In this document: one piece after another, positions 31,440-43,337 of the stretch
Numbering within the stretch: the first letter of the stretch is position 1
How the letters are laid out: every line of letters starts with the position of its first letter
Position numbers and translations under genes: made by a program
From: Glandiceps talaboti
Taxonomy: Eukaryota; Hemichordata; Enteropneusta; Spengelidae
Length of the DNA: 64,000 nucleotides
Reading direction: 5' to 3'
NCBI RefSeq assembly: GCF_964340395.1
Contig: NC_135551.1
Location: forward strand, 21,723,503-21,787,502
Notes under the pieces: model-generated
Told to the model about the DNA's origin: nothing
The model's input: only the letters and a program-made list of their open reading frames with translations
Databases searched by the model: none

Positions 31440-32380
31440 AAATGTATATTGGCTACCCCTTTAAACTAAAGCAATTACGTGTTTTAACCCTGTACTGTAA
31501 CCGAAAAACCAGATCCGATCGTCTCTATATACCATAGACATTGTCTAGGCATATGCCTCCACTGTCTATGCATATACCGGGGAGGTACATTAATTTTGTA
31601 CGTTGGGACCAAATGTGTCCGTTTGGAACGAGGCAACATTCAATATGCCAACATTTTGCGGCGTCAAGAGTTGGCGGAAAGCTGTCCCAAAGTTGTTATA
31701 CAACAAATTCAAAATTAAACTATTAAAAAAACTTAATTTGCGAGGTTTCAACCCATTTTTGAATCATGTTTGCAGTAAACTACGATCTATTTAGCACACC
31801 TGGTATATCAGAGAAATTTTGAGCGGTCATAAGCTTATATATATTAACCGAATAGTTAACTCCCTTCTAAATACCAGCAGTGTCCGCTCGCGCTCCGATC
31901 CAACCAAACAAAGTGAGATTCCTGGTGTTAGTCGATGACAGTACAGAAAGATGGAACCAATTCATTATTGCTGGGGTTTTTCCTGTTGAAACTAGATTTT
32001 AATACCCAATGAATATTAGTTCGTCATCACAAATCATCATGGGATAAGAATTAATATGTGTTCTTTAATAGCGTTTCAATAGTATTCGATTTAGGCCCAT
32101 TGTAAGATTTAGATTTACACAAAGTTGTAAATAATTTATTGTATCAAGTTTGGGGGAAAGATTACCGTTAATTTCGGTGAATATCCATTCCCGGCCGTGT
32201 GGGTGGGTGGGTGGGTGTATGAAAATACAGACCCTGTGTAATAATTACAAATTTGTTGGAAAAAAAATATTACTTAAAAAATGTCGATGGAAAATGGAAA
32301 CACCCAATCCTGTGCTTGAATACTTTGATTTGAAACTCTGCTGAACAGAATACCGAATACATGTAATAGAGAGTATGATC
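31440..32380 (-). repeat. Second partial copy of the gene-upstream region
   Basis: On the minus strand this follows about bases 265-1120 of copy A, the same part already present in copy B at about 30000-30775. The two lie in tandem in the same orientation, separated by the 30884-31390 repeat. It is clearly diverged from A. No gene exons accompany it. Confidence 0.65.
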
Positions 32381-32639
32381 TCGCCAGGAAAGGATTACAT
32401 TGAAAAGTGTCTGTAATCATTGGGTTTAATTTTTTGTCAACTGTTAATAGCGTTAATTAGCTGCTCCCATCACTTGACGAGACGCCAAACATACGTATTG
32501 TATCACTGTACTCTGGACGTTAAACTATTGACGACTCTTACTGATGTCGTGAAAATGATTATAAATTTGAAAATGATAATTTACTTTCCTTAACTCTAGT
32601 ATACATGTATATGGAGGAATGTATTGACAGCATAACCTA

Positions 32640-34600
32640 CCTTACATAATACATTTAGTTCTACGTTATCCTGCGAACTTCACTATGTTGGAGTTTATTG
32701 ATACCACAACGTACAGTAGGCTAGGCTACGGGTGAAATCGTTCTACTATGACTTGCGGAGTCCTCAATCGCTCCCGTAGACAGGTAAAGCTTACATTGGA
32801 ACGTCCTCACCTTGGTGAAAGCATTCCATTGCAACTCAGTGGAGGAAAAGTATAGTCACAATTTTTAGATGGTTAACTGCCCAAGACAACAATTTTAAAC
32901 AGATCGCATTCGCCACGACTGTGGAGTTTTTTCATTAGCGGATAAACATTTCTCTCTATTATGGAATCCATGCAGATATAAGTACACAACATCAGCTTTT
33001 ATAGCAACTGTGGAAATGTCACTGTACGTCATCAGGTTATCGTGTACTTAGACCGACATCTTAACCAAAATCAATGAAAACTCAAGTCCATAGAAATCCT
33101 AAAGACAGTTAAGGTTTAACCCAAATCGCTAACGTAAAAGATTTAATTTCCAATGATTTACAGATTGTAATAGTTGATGTACGATCATGTACTCTGAGAA
33201 GACACTTTGTTTTGTTACTTGTATGTATCCAATTCCCTCCATGTGTAGTATTGGTTTGAGTGGTTTCCCAGCATACGAAAGTTGCTCGTAGTTCACCAGA
33301 AAATGTAACCTTCTATGTGCCATAACACGATGTACAATGTAACAAAATATCTGGTTATTGTCACATATCACAACATAGACAAGTGCTTAGTTTTGTCGAA
33401 AACGTAGTCTGTTCATTCGTACTCCGGAGACACGTAGCTTTGACAATGATAGTTCACTGGTGTATTGTAGTCAAGAAAATATCGAAAACAGAAATAACAC
33501 CCGGCATATATTACAGTCATGGGGGTCCAGTTACCTCTGTTTCCATGGAATATCAAAGTGGCAATGCACATGTACAGTTCAAAGTCCCTATTACATGCAC
33601 TGGTTTTCATGGGTATCAAAGTAAAGTGTTATGCCATTCTTTATCATCTGCAGTTTATTTAGAGACACACCAATATTGTCCTGCAGCTAGTTCTTTGATA
33701 TTTTGCCATGTTTCACAACCTTAATTTCACAGCTGATTTTGTAGTTTTGTATGCAGGTTTAACTTCTTCTCTGACTTCAATGATATCCCCATCACTACAA
33801 TCATAACATACTTCTGTCAGTGGATGTTTGGTAGAATAGTGGTGTACTGAAATGTGAAAGTTACATATCTGATTTAACTTGAAGCACTCAATCCCTCTGC
33901 ACAATCGAATTGGTACGTGTTGGGCACGTAAGTATACCACTCCAAATATACAGACCATCTCAAATCACCAACGGTAGCTGTATATTCTCCTCTTGCAATT
34001 GTATTGTGTGTTGTTTTTAAAAGAATGAATACACCTACAACAACTGACAAAAGAAGAAAAAAGATTGAATGGGGATATCTTTCACTAATTTATTTACATG
34101 TATTACTATTTACATTCAATTCATTCTCATATACTAATAATGTTGTTTATCAGTCTCTGCACCTATACATGGCTGAAATTCAAGCCTATAACTTGGCGTG
34201 GATAGCATAATGTGGAAATTGGTATGGAATTGAGTATAAAAACACAGGTTAATTGAATGGTTTACAATTACAACCGTAAAGCTAAGTGGGTTTCAAAACA
34301 AGAATATAATATTTCTGTGATCAATATAACATGGTCCATTTCTATGTTTGAGCTAGCAGTTGATGATATATCAGTGGAATGTATTAGACACACACACACA
34401 CAGACACACACCAAGTCACCAACTACAAAGTGGACACAACAGCTTGATATAAATACTGACTTGAAGTTCACGAGTGTGGTTTTATATTAGAGAGCGTAAA
34501 GGATGGTTTCGTTGTCTCATAAAAACTTTAACTGAGCACATGAGGTCTTATTCAGGGTATGTGTACATACAGGCATATCAGAAAGAGTTGCGGTTATGTG
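32640..34600 (-). repeat. R-family repeat, inverted left arm
   Basis: The reverse complement matches 39120-41000 over most of its length, and parts of 37187-38045 and 51640-52835. Segments near 33141 (a CGCCGCCAATAA-containing piece) and 33510-33715 differ between arms. One piece has a shared reading frame (33713-34034). Boundaries are approximate. This may be a duplicated gene fragment or an uncharacterised mobile element. Confidence 0.7.
33713..34034 (-). pseudogene. Exon-like coding relic in R-family repeat (left arm)
   Basis: On the minus strand a pyrimidine-rich acceptor (TTGTAG) at 34035 leads into a frame with RGEYTATVGDLRWSVYLEW then YTYVPNT, a stop and frameshift, then TEVCYDCSDGDIIEVREE and KPAYKTTKSAVK. 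The right arm (39778-40041) carries the same peptide blocks in one frame, broken by four stops. Agreement at protein level between two decayed copies suggests an ancestral exon. I do not recognise the protein. Confidence 0.4.
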
Positions 34601-34843
34601 GAAAAGTTGTGGACTTGTCGTTTTCTCAAATACATAAAAAGGCCAGCAAATAACACAATTTCTCGTAACTGGCCGATTGAATAGAAAATATTGGGGCGCC
34701 GGGATTAGGCGCTTCTCAGATCTGAGTTGTACCACTGGCATGTTTTTTTGTTTTCTTTAATAGTGCATCGTTTCTGTGTCAAAATACAGCAGACGATACT
34801 AGTTTTCGGAAACCGGCATGGGAAGCCACTACAATTATCACTA

Positions 34844-35092
34844 TTCACGGAGGGCAGGGTATATAATGACATTTGTGCCGTTATTAAAATAAAGTGTATT
34901 CTGTACATCATCGTACATCAGTGATTATCAGTTAAAATCCAAGATAATTTAGACTGTACACGGGGGTTTATTGCAAAGGCAAAGTTCAGGTATTGAAAGT
35001 CGAAAGGAGAGTTAGCCCTTTATTGGTGGTGTGTAAGTTAACCTGACAAACAGATAAGAAATAGCAAAACTTTGTAAACCATTGAAAATTAC
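34844..35092 (+). repeat. About 250-bp direct repeat left of the foldback element
   Basis: Runs from TTCACGGAGGGCAGGGT to GAAAATTAC and matches 37187-37440 in the same orientation with few differences. Its second half (AAAGGAGAGTTAGCCCTTTA) is R-family sequence also seen at 40585 and 52285. Confidence 0.85.
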
Positions 35093-35098
35093 ATCCAA

Positions 35099-37191
35099 GT
35101 GAAGGTGGCCCTAACACAAATGACAACCCGAATGACAGAAAACGAATGACAACATTTACAGTATGTAAACAGCGGAATGACACCCCTTTCTACATTCAGT
35201 TAGTTGAATGACACACTATGCGCTGTAAAACAAGTGGAATGACAGACGCCACTCTATAGCATAAATGGAATGACAGCCTTTTCAATGCTTTGAAACTAGA
35301 ATGACAACATTTACAGTATGTAAACAGTGGAATGACACCCATTTATACATCCAGTTAGTTGAATGACACCCTCTGCACTGTAAAACAAATGGAATGACAG
35401 CCGCCACTCTATAGCATAAAGGGAATGACAGCATTTTCAATACTTTGGAACTGGAATGACAGCATTTCTAGTATGTAAACAGTGGAATGACAACCCTTTC
35501 TACAATCAGTTAGTTGAATGACACACTCTGCACTGTAAAACCAGTGGAATGACAGCCGCCACTCTATAAAATAAATGAAATGACAGCATTTTCATTGCTT
35601 TGAAACTGAAATGACAGCATTTCCAATATGTAAACAGTGGAATGACAACCTTTTCTACATTTAGTTAGTTGAATGACATCCATTGCACTGTAAAACAAGC
35701 CGAATGGCAGCCGCCACTCTATAGCATAAGTGGAATGACAGCATTTACAAAGACAACATTTCCAGTATTTTCAATGCTGTAATTTTTTACAGAGTGGCGG
35801 CTGTCATTCCACTGGTTGTACAGTGCAGTGGGTGTCATTCAACTAACTGAATGTTGAAAAGGGTGTAATTCTACTATTTACCTACTGTAAAAGCTGTCAT
35901 TCTGGTTTCAAAGAATTGAAAATGCTGTCATTCCACTTATGCTATAGAGTTTCGGCTGTCATTCCATCTGTTTTATAGTGCAGTGGGTGTCATTTAACTA
36001 ACTGAATATTGAAAAGGGTGTTATTCCACTGTTTACCTTCTGTAAATGCTGTCATTACAGGTTCAAAGCATTGTAAATGCTGTCATTCCACTTATGCTAT
36101 AGATGTGGCTGTCATTCCACTTGTTTTACAGTGCGGTGGGCGTCATTCAAGTAACTGAATGTTTAAACGGGTGTCATTCCACTGTTTGCATATTCGAAAT
36201 GCTTTCATTCCAATTTCAAATAATTGAAAATGCTGTCATTCAACTTATGCTATAGAGTGGTGGCTGTCATTCCACTTGTTTTACAGTGCTGTGGATGTCA
36301 TTCAACTAACTGAATGTTGAAAAGGGTGTCATTCCACTGTTTACACACTGTAAATGCTGTCATTCCAGTTTCAAAGCATTGGAAATGCTGTCATTCCACT
36401 TATTTCATAGAGTGACGGCTGTCATTCCACTTGTTTTACAGTGCAGTGGGTGTCATTCAACTAACTGAATGTTGAAAAGGATGTCACTCAACTGTACATG
36501 TTTACCTACTGTAAATGCTGTCATCCCAATTTCAAAGCGTTGGAAATGCTGTCATTCCACTTATGCTATAGAGTGGTGGCTGTCATTACACTGGTTTTAC
36601 AGTGTTCTGGGTGTAATTCACCTAACTGAATGATTAAAAGGGTGTCATTCCACTGTTTGCATACTGGAAATGCTGTCATTCCGGTTTCAAAGCATTGGAA
36701 ATGGTGTCATTCCACTTATGCTATAGAGTGGTGGCTGTCATTACACTTGTTTTACATTGCGTCGGGTGTCATTCAACTAACTGAATGTTGAAAAGGGTGT
36801 CATTCCTCTGTTTACACACTGAATATGCTGTAATTCCAGTTTCAAAGCTTTGGGAATGCTGTCATTCCACTTATGCTATTGAGTGGTGGCTGTCATTCGA
36901 CTTGTTTTACACTGTTGTGGATGTCATTCAACTAACTGAATGTTGAAAAGGGTGTCATTCCACTGTTTGCATACTGGAAATGCTGTCATTCCAGTTTCAA
37001 AGCATTGGAAATGCTGTCATCCACTATGCTATAGAGTGGCGGCTGTCATTCGACTTGTTTTACAGTGCAGAGGGTGTCATTCAACTAACTGAATGTTGAA
37101 AAGGGTGTCATTCCACTGTTTACACACTGTAAATGATGTCATTCGTTTTCTGTCATTCGGGTTGTCAATCGTTTTAGGGTCACCCATTCAC
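35099..37191. mobile_element. Foldback-type element with arms of tandem ~155-bp units
   Basis: The left arm (35099 to about 35760) holds about 4 units of a ~155-bp repeat in which GAATGAC recurs. The right arm (about 35770-37191) holds about 9 units with the reverse complement GTCATTC. Each unit carries the heptamer about five times, spaced 25-45 bp apart. The outer ends are matched inverted sequences: GTGAAGGTGGCCCTAA then AACCCGAATGACAGAAAACG at left, mirrored at right through TTAGGGTCACCCATTCAC. There is no coding sequence. Long terminal inverted repeats built from short tandem subunits are the layout of Drosophila FB (foldback) elements. A target-site duplication is not clear. Confidence 0.75.
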
Positions 37192-38045
37192 GGAGGGCAG
37201 GGTGTATATGGCATTTGTGCCGTTATTAAAATAAATTGTCTTCTGTACATCATCGTACATCGTACATCAGTGATTATCAGTTAAATCTACGATAATTTAG
37301 ACTGTACACGGGGATTTATTACAGAGGCAAAATTGAGGTATTCAAAGTCGAAAGGAGAGTAAGCCCTTTATTGGTGGTGTGTAAGTTAACCTGACAAACA
37401 GACAAGAAATAGCAAAATTTTGTAAACCATTGAAAATTGCAAATTACAGTGATTTGGGATACAACTAGCTATGGAGTCCTCAATGGACTTGATTTCGATG
37501 GACTTGAGATTTATTTATTTATTTATTTTGGTAAAAATGTCGGTCTAATTATATGTATATTATAACCGTACAGTGACATTTACAAACTTGTCATCTGCGT
37601 TAATAGTAGGCCTGCTTGCAGACGGTGCACGTGTCTATATTACTGACACAAGAGACGGGAGGGACAATTGTTAGAATCGAGTCCCGGATTACTCCGTGTG
37701 CAAGCAGGACTACCTTAATAGCTCCAGTAGCCAACTGCATGGATTCCATGATAGAGAGAATTGGTCATAGGCGATTAAAAGGTACAGTCGCGGTGCTCTG
37801 TTTGAAACCGATGCCTTGGAAAATTAACCATATGATCATGTCTATGTTTTCTTCTTTGTTACAATGGATTGCTGCATTCTATATATTACATGTAGTATTT
37901 CACCAGGACCCCGTGAGGACGTTTCGATACACGCTTTGCCAGTCTACGGGAGCGATTGAGGAACTCCGCAAGTCACAGTAGAATGATAAAGTTACTAATT
38001 CTCACCCGTAGGCTAGCAGGCTACTGTACGCTGTGGTATCAGTAA
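37187..38045 (+). repeat. R-family repeat fragment right of the foldback element
   Basis: Begins as the partner of 34844-35092 and continues into R sequence shared with 40600-40900 and 52270-52830, ending at GTGGTATCAGTAAACTCCAAC. The 121-residue ORF inside (37616-37981) has no recognised domain and is not kept in the other copies. Confidence 0.75.
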
Positions 38046-39119
38046 ACTCCAACTAACATGCAGAGAGGGAGATTACTCTTGCCATAAAACTGTCGAAGCT
38101 TTCCGCCACCCGTCATTGTGCAACATTAGTATATACACTTCATTACTGTCAACACACTCTTTTCATCAACTTCCGGAGCATTTCGCTACCTGATCAGTGA
38201 GCGTTACAAGCCGCCATTGCCGTAAATGCACTCTTTCGAAAAGATTTTGTACTAGGAGGCCATTTCTGTACTTTGCGATATAGAACGTCGACTAGTGCGT
38301 CGCCAAATTCACGGTAAGTTGTTTTTTAAAACTAGTATTTAGGGTGGGTGTCTTTCGATAACACAATGGCGAATCGAAGTAGAGAAGAAAGCAGTGTAGT
38401 GAGAGATATCGTAGCCTGTCGAGTCTTAGAAGACGAGGGTTTTGATGGCAATTGATTATAAGAGACGTTTTAATACCTCTTGCATCTTTATGGGGGGGGG
38501 GGCCTTATACACACCATAAACGGACAAGAGAATTGGTTAAATTAAACAATATGAAAGAAATGGTCGTTTGTCGTTCAAGAATTAGCTGTTAGTCCATACG
38601 TACTAATAGTGGAGGTGTGTTGTGTATGTGTGTGGGGTGGGGTGGTGGTGATTTCCGATGTGTAAATTGGTGCCAATTATGTTAAAATGGAAAGTTAAGG
38701 AACCATATGTACATTTACTATTTCTTTAACTCAAGGCATGAGCATATGATAAAAACTTCTTAACACATATATTGAAATTAGAAATTTTTCAAACTTTGTT
38801 TCCAGTCTTTGTTTTATATCAATGAACTCTCATGTACGTTCCTTATTGGTTTTATATATACCTGATAATTTATGTATAAAAATAGAATTCCCGATTTACC
38901 GACTAGAGTCTATATATACTGTGGATCCAACTTCAAGACATTTGGTGATGTGTATGGCCAACTAGGTCAGAATTGAAATTTACTGGGTGCAAAGGTGACC
39001 AATTCTATAATTGTAGTGCTGTCACAGCAGGGTGCTATCATGTCCTGATTGTAGAAAGCCAGGGTATGCTATTTGCTCGCCTTTTTATACATTTAAGAAA
39101 ACGATAAGTCCACCAGTTC
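38046..39119. other. Unassigned spacer with one short ORF
   Basis: A candidate noncoding first exon ends at CACG-GTAAGT (38313). A 29-codon ORF (38366-38455) opens in a good ACAATGG context and reads MANRSREESSVVRDIVACRV before stopping. Nothing downstream extends it. Support is too weak to call a gene. The rest shows G-runs and AT-rich sequence. Confidence 0.3.
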
Positions 39120-39357
39120 CCACATAATAAAATCAAAGCAACAACTCTTTCTGATAGGCCATTATGTACACATACCCTGAATAAGACCTTGTGTGCTCAG
39201 TTAAAGATTTAGCATTCAGATTTAAATTTTAAATTCAAACATTTTTAGACAATCAAACCAACCTTATCTAATATAAAACCACACTATTTACAGTATTTAT
39301 ATCAAGGTGTTGTATCCATTTTGTAGTTGGTGACTTAAATCACCGTTTTTAGCCTAT

Positions 39358-39385
39358 ACGAAAGCACATGTGTGTGTGCTTTCGT
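39358..39385. repeat. 11-bp stem hairpin
   Basis: ACGAAAGCACA and TGTGCTTTCGT form a perfect stem around a TGTGTG loop, just before a CTGT tetranucleotide run. A related ACGAAAGCACA motif occurs near 49997. Confidence 0.6.
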
Positions 39386-39777
39386 GTCAGTCTGTCTGTC
39401 TGTCTGTCTGTCGGTCTGGCCACCTGTCAAATATATTCCTCTGCAACTGTTAGCTCAAAGCTAGAAATGGAGCATGTTATATATATGAATAACAGAAATA
39501 TTACATTTTTGTTTTGAAACCCATTTAGTTTCATGATTGTAATTGTAAAACATTCATTTTACCAGTGTGTGGTATACTCAATTCAGTGCCGGTTTGCACA
39601 GTATGCCACGAACCTATACTCTAGTATTTCAGCCACGTATAGTTGCAGAGACTGATAAACAACATTAGTACATGAGAATGAATTGAATGTGAATAGTAAC
39701 ACATGTAAATACACTAGTGAACGATATTCCTATACAATCTTTTTTCTTCTTTTGTCATTTGTCGTAGACGTGTATTC

Positions 39778-40041
39778 ATTCTTTTAAAGAAACCACACAA
39801 TACAAGAGGAAAATAAACAACTACAGTTGGTGCTTAGAGATGGTCTTAATATTTCGAGTGGTATACTTATGTGCCAAACACACATGAGTTCAATTATGCA
39901 GAAGGTACTTCAAGCTACAGTCAGAACATACCTCAGACAGAAGTATGTTAAGACTGTAGTCATGGGGATATCATTGAAGTCTCAGAAGAAGGTAAACCTG
40001 CATACAATACTACAAAGTCAGCTGTAAAAGAAAAGGTGTAA
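39778..40041 (+). pseudogene. Exon-like coding relic in R-family repeat (right arm)
   Basis: After an acceptor (GTCGTAG) one frame gives VFILLKKPHNTRG, then TVG, RWS and YFEWYTYVPNTHEFNYAEG, then PQTEVC, DCSHGDIIEVSEEGKPAYN and TTKSAVKEKV to TAA. Four in-frame stops interrupt it. The same peptide blocks appear in the left arm at 33713-34034. The protein family is unknown to me. Confidence 0.4.
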
Positions 40042-41000
40042 AAAAAAAATTGAGCGTAATCGGAACCAGACATTTTTTTGTTAGGCCTTACAGTGTTGCA
40101 AGTTGTTTTTTTTAAATCAAACCCTGAGTTGGCTTGAACCAGGATAAACCTGGCAAACTTATACAACTTGTGATTTTAGAAATATGTTCCGGATTTGTTG
40201 GCTATTTCTGTTTTCGATTTTTTCTTGACTACAATGCACCAGTGAACTGTCTTCGCCAAAGCAACGTGTCTCAGGAGTATGAATGAACAGACTACGTTTT
40301 CGACAAAACTAAGCACTTCTCAATGTTGTTGTATGTGTTAACATAATAGCCAGTTATTGTGTTACATGGCACAACGAGCAACTTTCGTAAACTGGGAAAC
40401 CACTCAACACCACACACGGCATGGAGGGAATTAGATACATGTATGTGCAGGTATCAATACAACGTGTCTGAAGTTCTGCGTACATTATCATGCATCAGAT
40501 ACAATCCACAGTGCCAATTCATTAGATGGCCTCGGTTTGAACGGTTTGCGAAGAATTCTTGCTGAGGCAAAGTTGGGAATTGAAAGGAGAAAAATGAGAG
40601 TTAGTCTTTTATTGGCGGCGTGTAGGTTTACATGATATTAAGTAGACAATAATTCGTGAACATTAATTTGTAAATCATTGAAAATTAAATAGTTAAGTTA
40701 GCGATTTGGGATTAAAAATTAAATGTCCTCAGGATTTCTATGGACTTGATTTTTCCTCGATTTGGTAAAAATGTCGGTCTAAGTACATGCATACCTGACG
40801 ACGTACAGTGACATTTTCACAGTTGCTATAAATACTGATGGTGTGTATGTTCATGGATTCCATAATAGAGAGAAATTCAAAAGCATAGTCGTGGTGATCT
40901 GTTTAAAATTGGTGTCTTGGGCAGGTGACCATCAAATTGTGCCTATAGTTTTCACCGGCGACTACAGGACTGAATTTTCGCCCGTTCAAAATTTTCAGTT

Positions 41001-42746
41001 TTCCTCCCAACTTTATAAAATTTCAATATGATTTCATCGTCTCTGATAGAATTTAAATATACACTGTACAGACCGAGCCCACCTTCCCGTAGTTGTCCAA
41101 GGTACACATAAATTTAACAATTTCCATCCTAAATAGTGTGACTGAATTAAGTCATGTGTCGTTTATTTACGTTAGGAATGGATTCGGAGATTTAGAAAGT
41201 GGAGGATTGCAGAATGCGTAGAAAAAAACTTTAAATATTTATCCTTCATCGATTGTTTCCAAATCTTTTTTAAGTATCATAAGTATCGTGTTATCAACAA
41301 CCAGTCTGAGACTATCTACTAACAACATTTTGTTAATAATTTATAGTGCGAAAATCTGCTAACCAAAAGAGGGGTGGTGCATACCTGAGGGTGCAACTTC
41401 TGCAACTTCTACTCACACTACGATAGCTTGATAAACGTCTTGCTTTTCTGTTGACTATAGCATCATGCTGAAAAGTGCTTGAAATTCTCAAATGATTACA
41501 AAGATTGCCATTTTTGAATCTGAATAATTAAGGTATCTGAATCTTATGTTGTCCATGTCTCCATTCCATGCACTGTTGTCAACGTTTGGAGTAAATGCTA
41601 GTGGATGAAAAGCTAGCCTACATCCTTTGCTCAGCCCTGGTTTGCTTAGTTGCAATTGATTTCTTCTACGTCCCCACAACACTCCAAAAATCAACCATGC
41701 GAAGGATCAAGGCTAAAGCAAACGTGTACCTGTCATTACACGATGCAACTACATGTCGTATACGTAATTCGAATATTACGCGGACAACACGGGGGGGGGG
41801 GTGGTTATAGCGAATGCTGTAGACTGCCTTTAGTTCATCGTGGGAATCACATTTAGATGCCAATTGAGTCAAATGATTCCATGTCAGAAACAGTGTCAGT
41901 ACAGAGGGGAACCAGAATACCCGTGGGACCGCACTCTTCGCACGTACAGCCAAATTTAATGAAACTCTTGACTAGTGTAGGACTCGAACACCGACCCATG
42001 GGCCTGGCATGGGGATCGGTCCCCATGTCGGTCCTCACTGTATTTCACCGCTAATGAAGGTTGTCCCGATTCCGATTTTATCTTCCTGACCAGTTCATTC
42101 AATTCCATGTTCTGCTAATGTGATCGAGTCGTGTCCACTTTTAAATGCTGGGTCAGATATGGGCTAATACTATTTACTAAGAATATTTGATCAAACCAGA
42201 CACTTTGTACCATGTACCATGCGCTCATACTGAAGTTTGCAATTCGTGAGATTTCACATTCTCGCAAACAGAGCATATTTTTCCTCTGACGCTACCGTAA
42301 CGATGAAGCGTGCATCAGTCAGGGTTTAAACGCAATGCAATCGTGGCCATACAGCTAGCATACACCACAGCTTTGCGCTGGCGGATTTCGACCAACGTCC
42401 CGAGACCGATACGAGGAGGAACGTTTAGTCGGACCTAGTCGAAATCTACGAGCGCGAAGGATCTAGGTTAGGCGACCACGATACCAACCATCAGGAAGTT
42501 TCCTTGGGGAGGGGGTGTCTAATTTAGATGTTGTACAGGGGATACACTGTATTTCTTTATTGATGTGTAATCGGGTTCTATGTACGTGCGTGTCTTAAAG
42601 TCTACATTGACTTCATTTTATCTTTCCATGCATTGTGCCGCCTTTCCTTTCACTTAAATGTCATGATCATGTCACCCATTCAGAATATTTATTGCAGTCC
42701 TTGTATAATAGTTAGGCCTGGTACTGCAATGGTTATTTTTAAGTGG
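41001..42746. other. Unassigned spacer
   Basis: No coding sequence is supported. A poly-G run lies at about 41790. A TTCGAGTCC-like box, as in tRNA B boxes, is on the minus strand near 41985 but has no cloverleaf around it. Short overlapping ORFs on both strands have no recognisable domain. Confidence 0.4.
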
Positions 42747-43328
42747 TGTTACTTTTCGACTTCGCACACAGCTGACAGACCAAGTAACTGCACTCGAATC
42801 ACTCTCACATCTTATGTCCGACTCAACTTCTGTACCGACTCAATTTCTGTATGTACCGGGATCACCACTTGAACCTTAGGGAATTAGCTCAGACTATGCA
42901 CAGTTTGTGTTTAAAGGTCTACACCGGAAACCAAGGCAAGCACCTAGCAAGTGCCTCGTTCATTGACTTCCCCGAAGTCAAGTGCCCCCTGCTGCCAGTC
43001 CCAAGTGTTCTTTTTTGTGACGTCCTTAAAGTCTAAATTTACATTACGCATGGCCAATGGCCAAATAATTAATGCAGACCATATTAAAGTCTGCAAGAGG
43101 TGTTACCATGCCCAATAGACTATTCTCAAAACATTGATGAACGATCACTATGAATCCTAGCTATTTATGAAATACAGACTGTCGTCTAATGTACTCAAGT
43201 ACGTTTAGAATCTTGTGGTCTGAATCCGATATCCTTGAGACAGTCAGTTGACCTTTCAGTCAAACTAGGACATGCGATGTTGTTAAAATATTGAATTTAC
43301 TGAAATTATGAATATGTCATCTGTGACA
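42747..43328 (-). repeat. 3' LTR
   Basis: A 582-bp direct repeat of 46077-46656 with roughly twenty-odd differences by eye (about 4%). On the minus strand it runs TGTCAC...GTAACA, that is TG...CA. It is followed on the plus-strand left by GTGG (42743-42746), the target duplication. Confidence 0.9.
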
Positions 43329-43337
43329 CTTTCCCCT
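43329..43337 (-). other. Polypurine tract of the LTR element
   Basis: The minus strand reads AGGGGAAAG directly before the 3' LTR start TGTCAC, the usual place and composition of the plus-strand primer site. Confidence 0.8.

Larger units (their letters stand above)
39120..41000 (+). repeat. R-family repeat, right arm
   Basis: Reverse complement of much of 32640-34600. It starts with the hairpin-adjacent CAACTCTTTCTGATAGG block and runs through the decayed exon to the region matching 33000-33130. The 40100-40900 part matches 51640-52520 in direct orientation. Confidence 0.7.

Noticed and set aside
33383-33724. 113-residue plus-strand ORF
   Set aside because: It overlaps the R-arm relic on the other strand and covers sequence not shared by the other arm; no domain is recognised.
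35099-37191. CRISPR-like regular repeats
   Set aside because: Units are ~155 bp with no unique spacers, occur in inverted arms, and the host is eukaryotic.
37616-37981. 121-residue ORF
   Set aside because: It lies in an R-family repeat, is not kept in the copies at 40843 or 52500, and has no recognisable domain.
38366-38455. 29-codon gene MANRSREESS...
   Set aside because: Only a good start context supports it; no splice donor within the frame and no conservation could be seen.
41930-42020. tRNA gene suggested by a TTCGAGTCC box
   Set aside because: No A box at proper spacing and no cloverleaf stems were found; at most a SINE relic.
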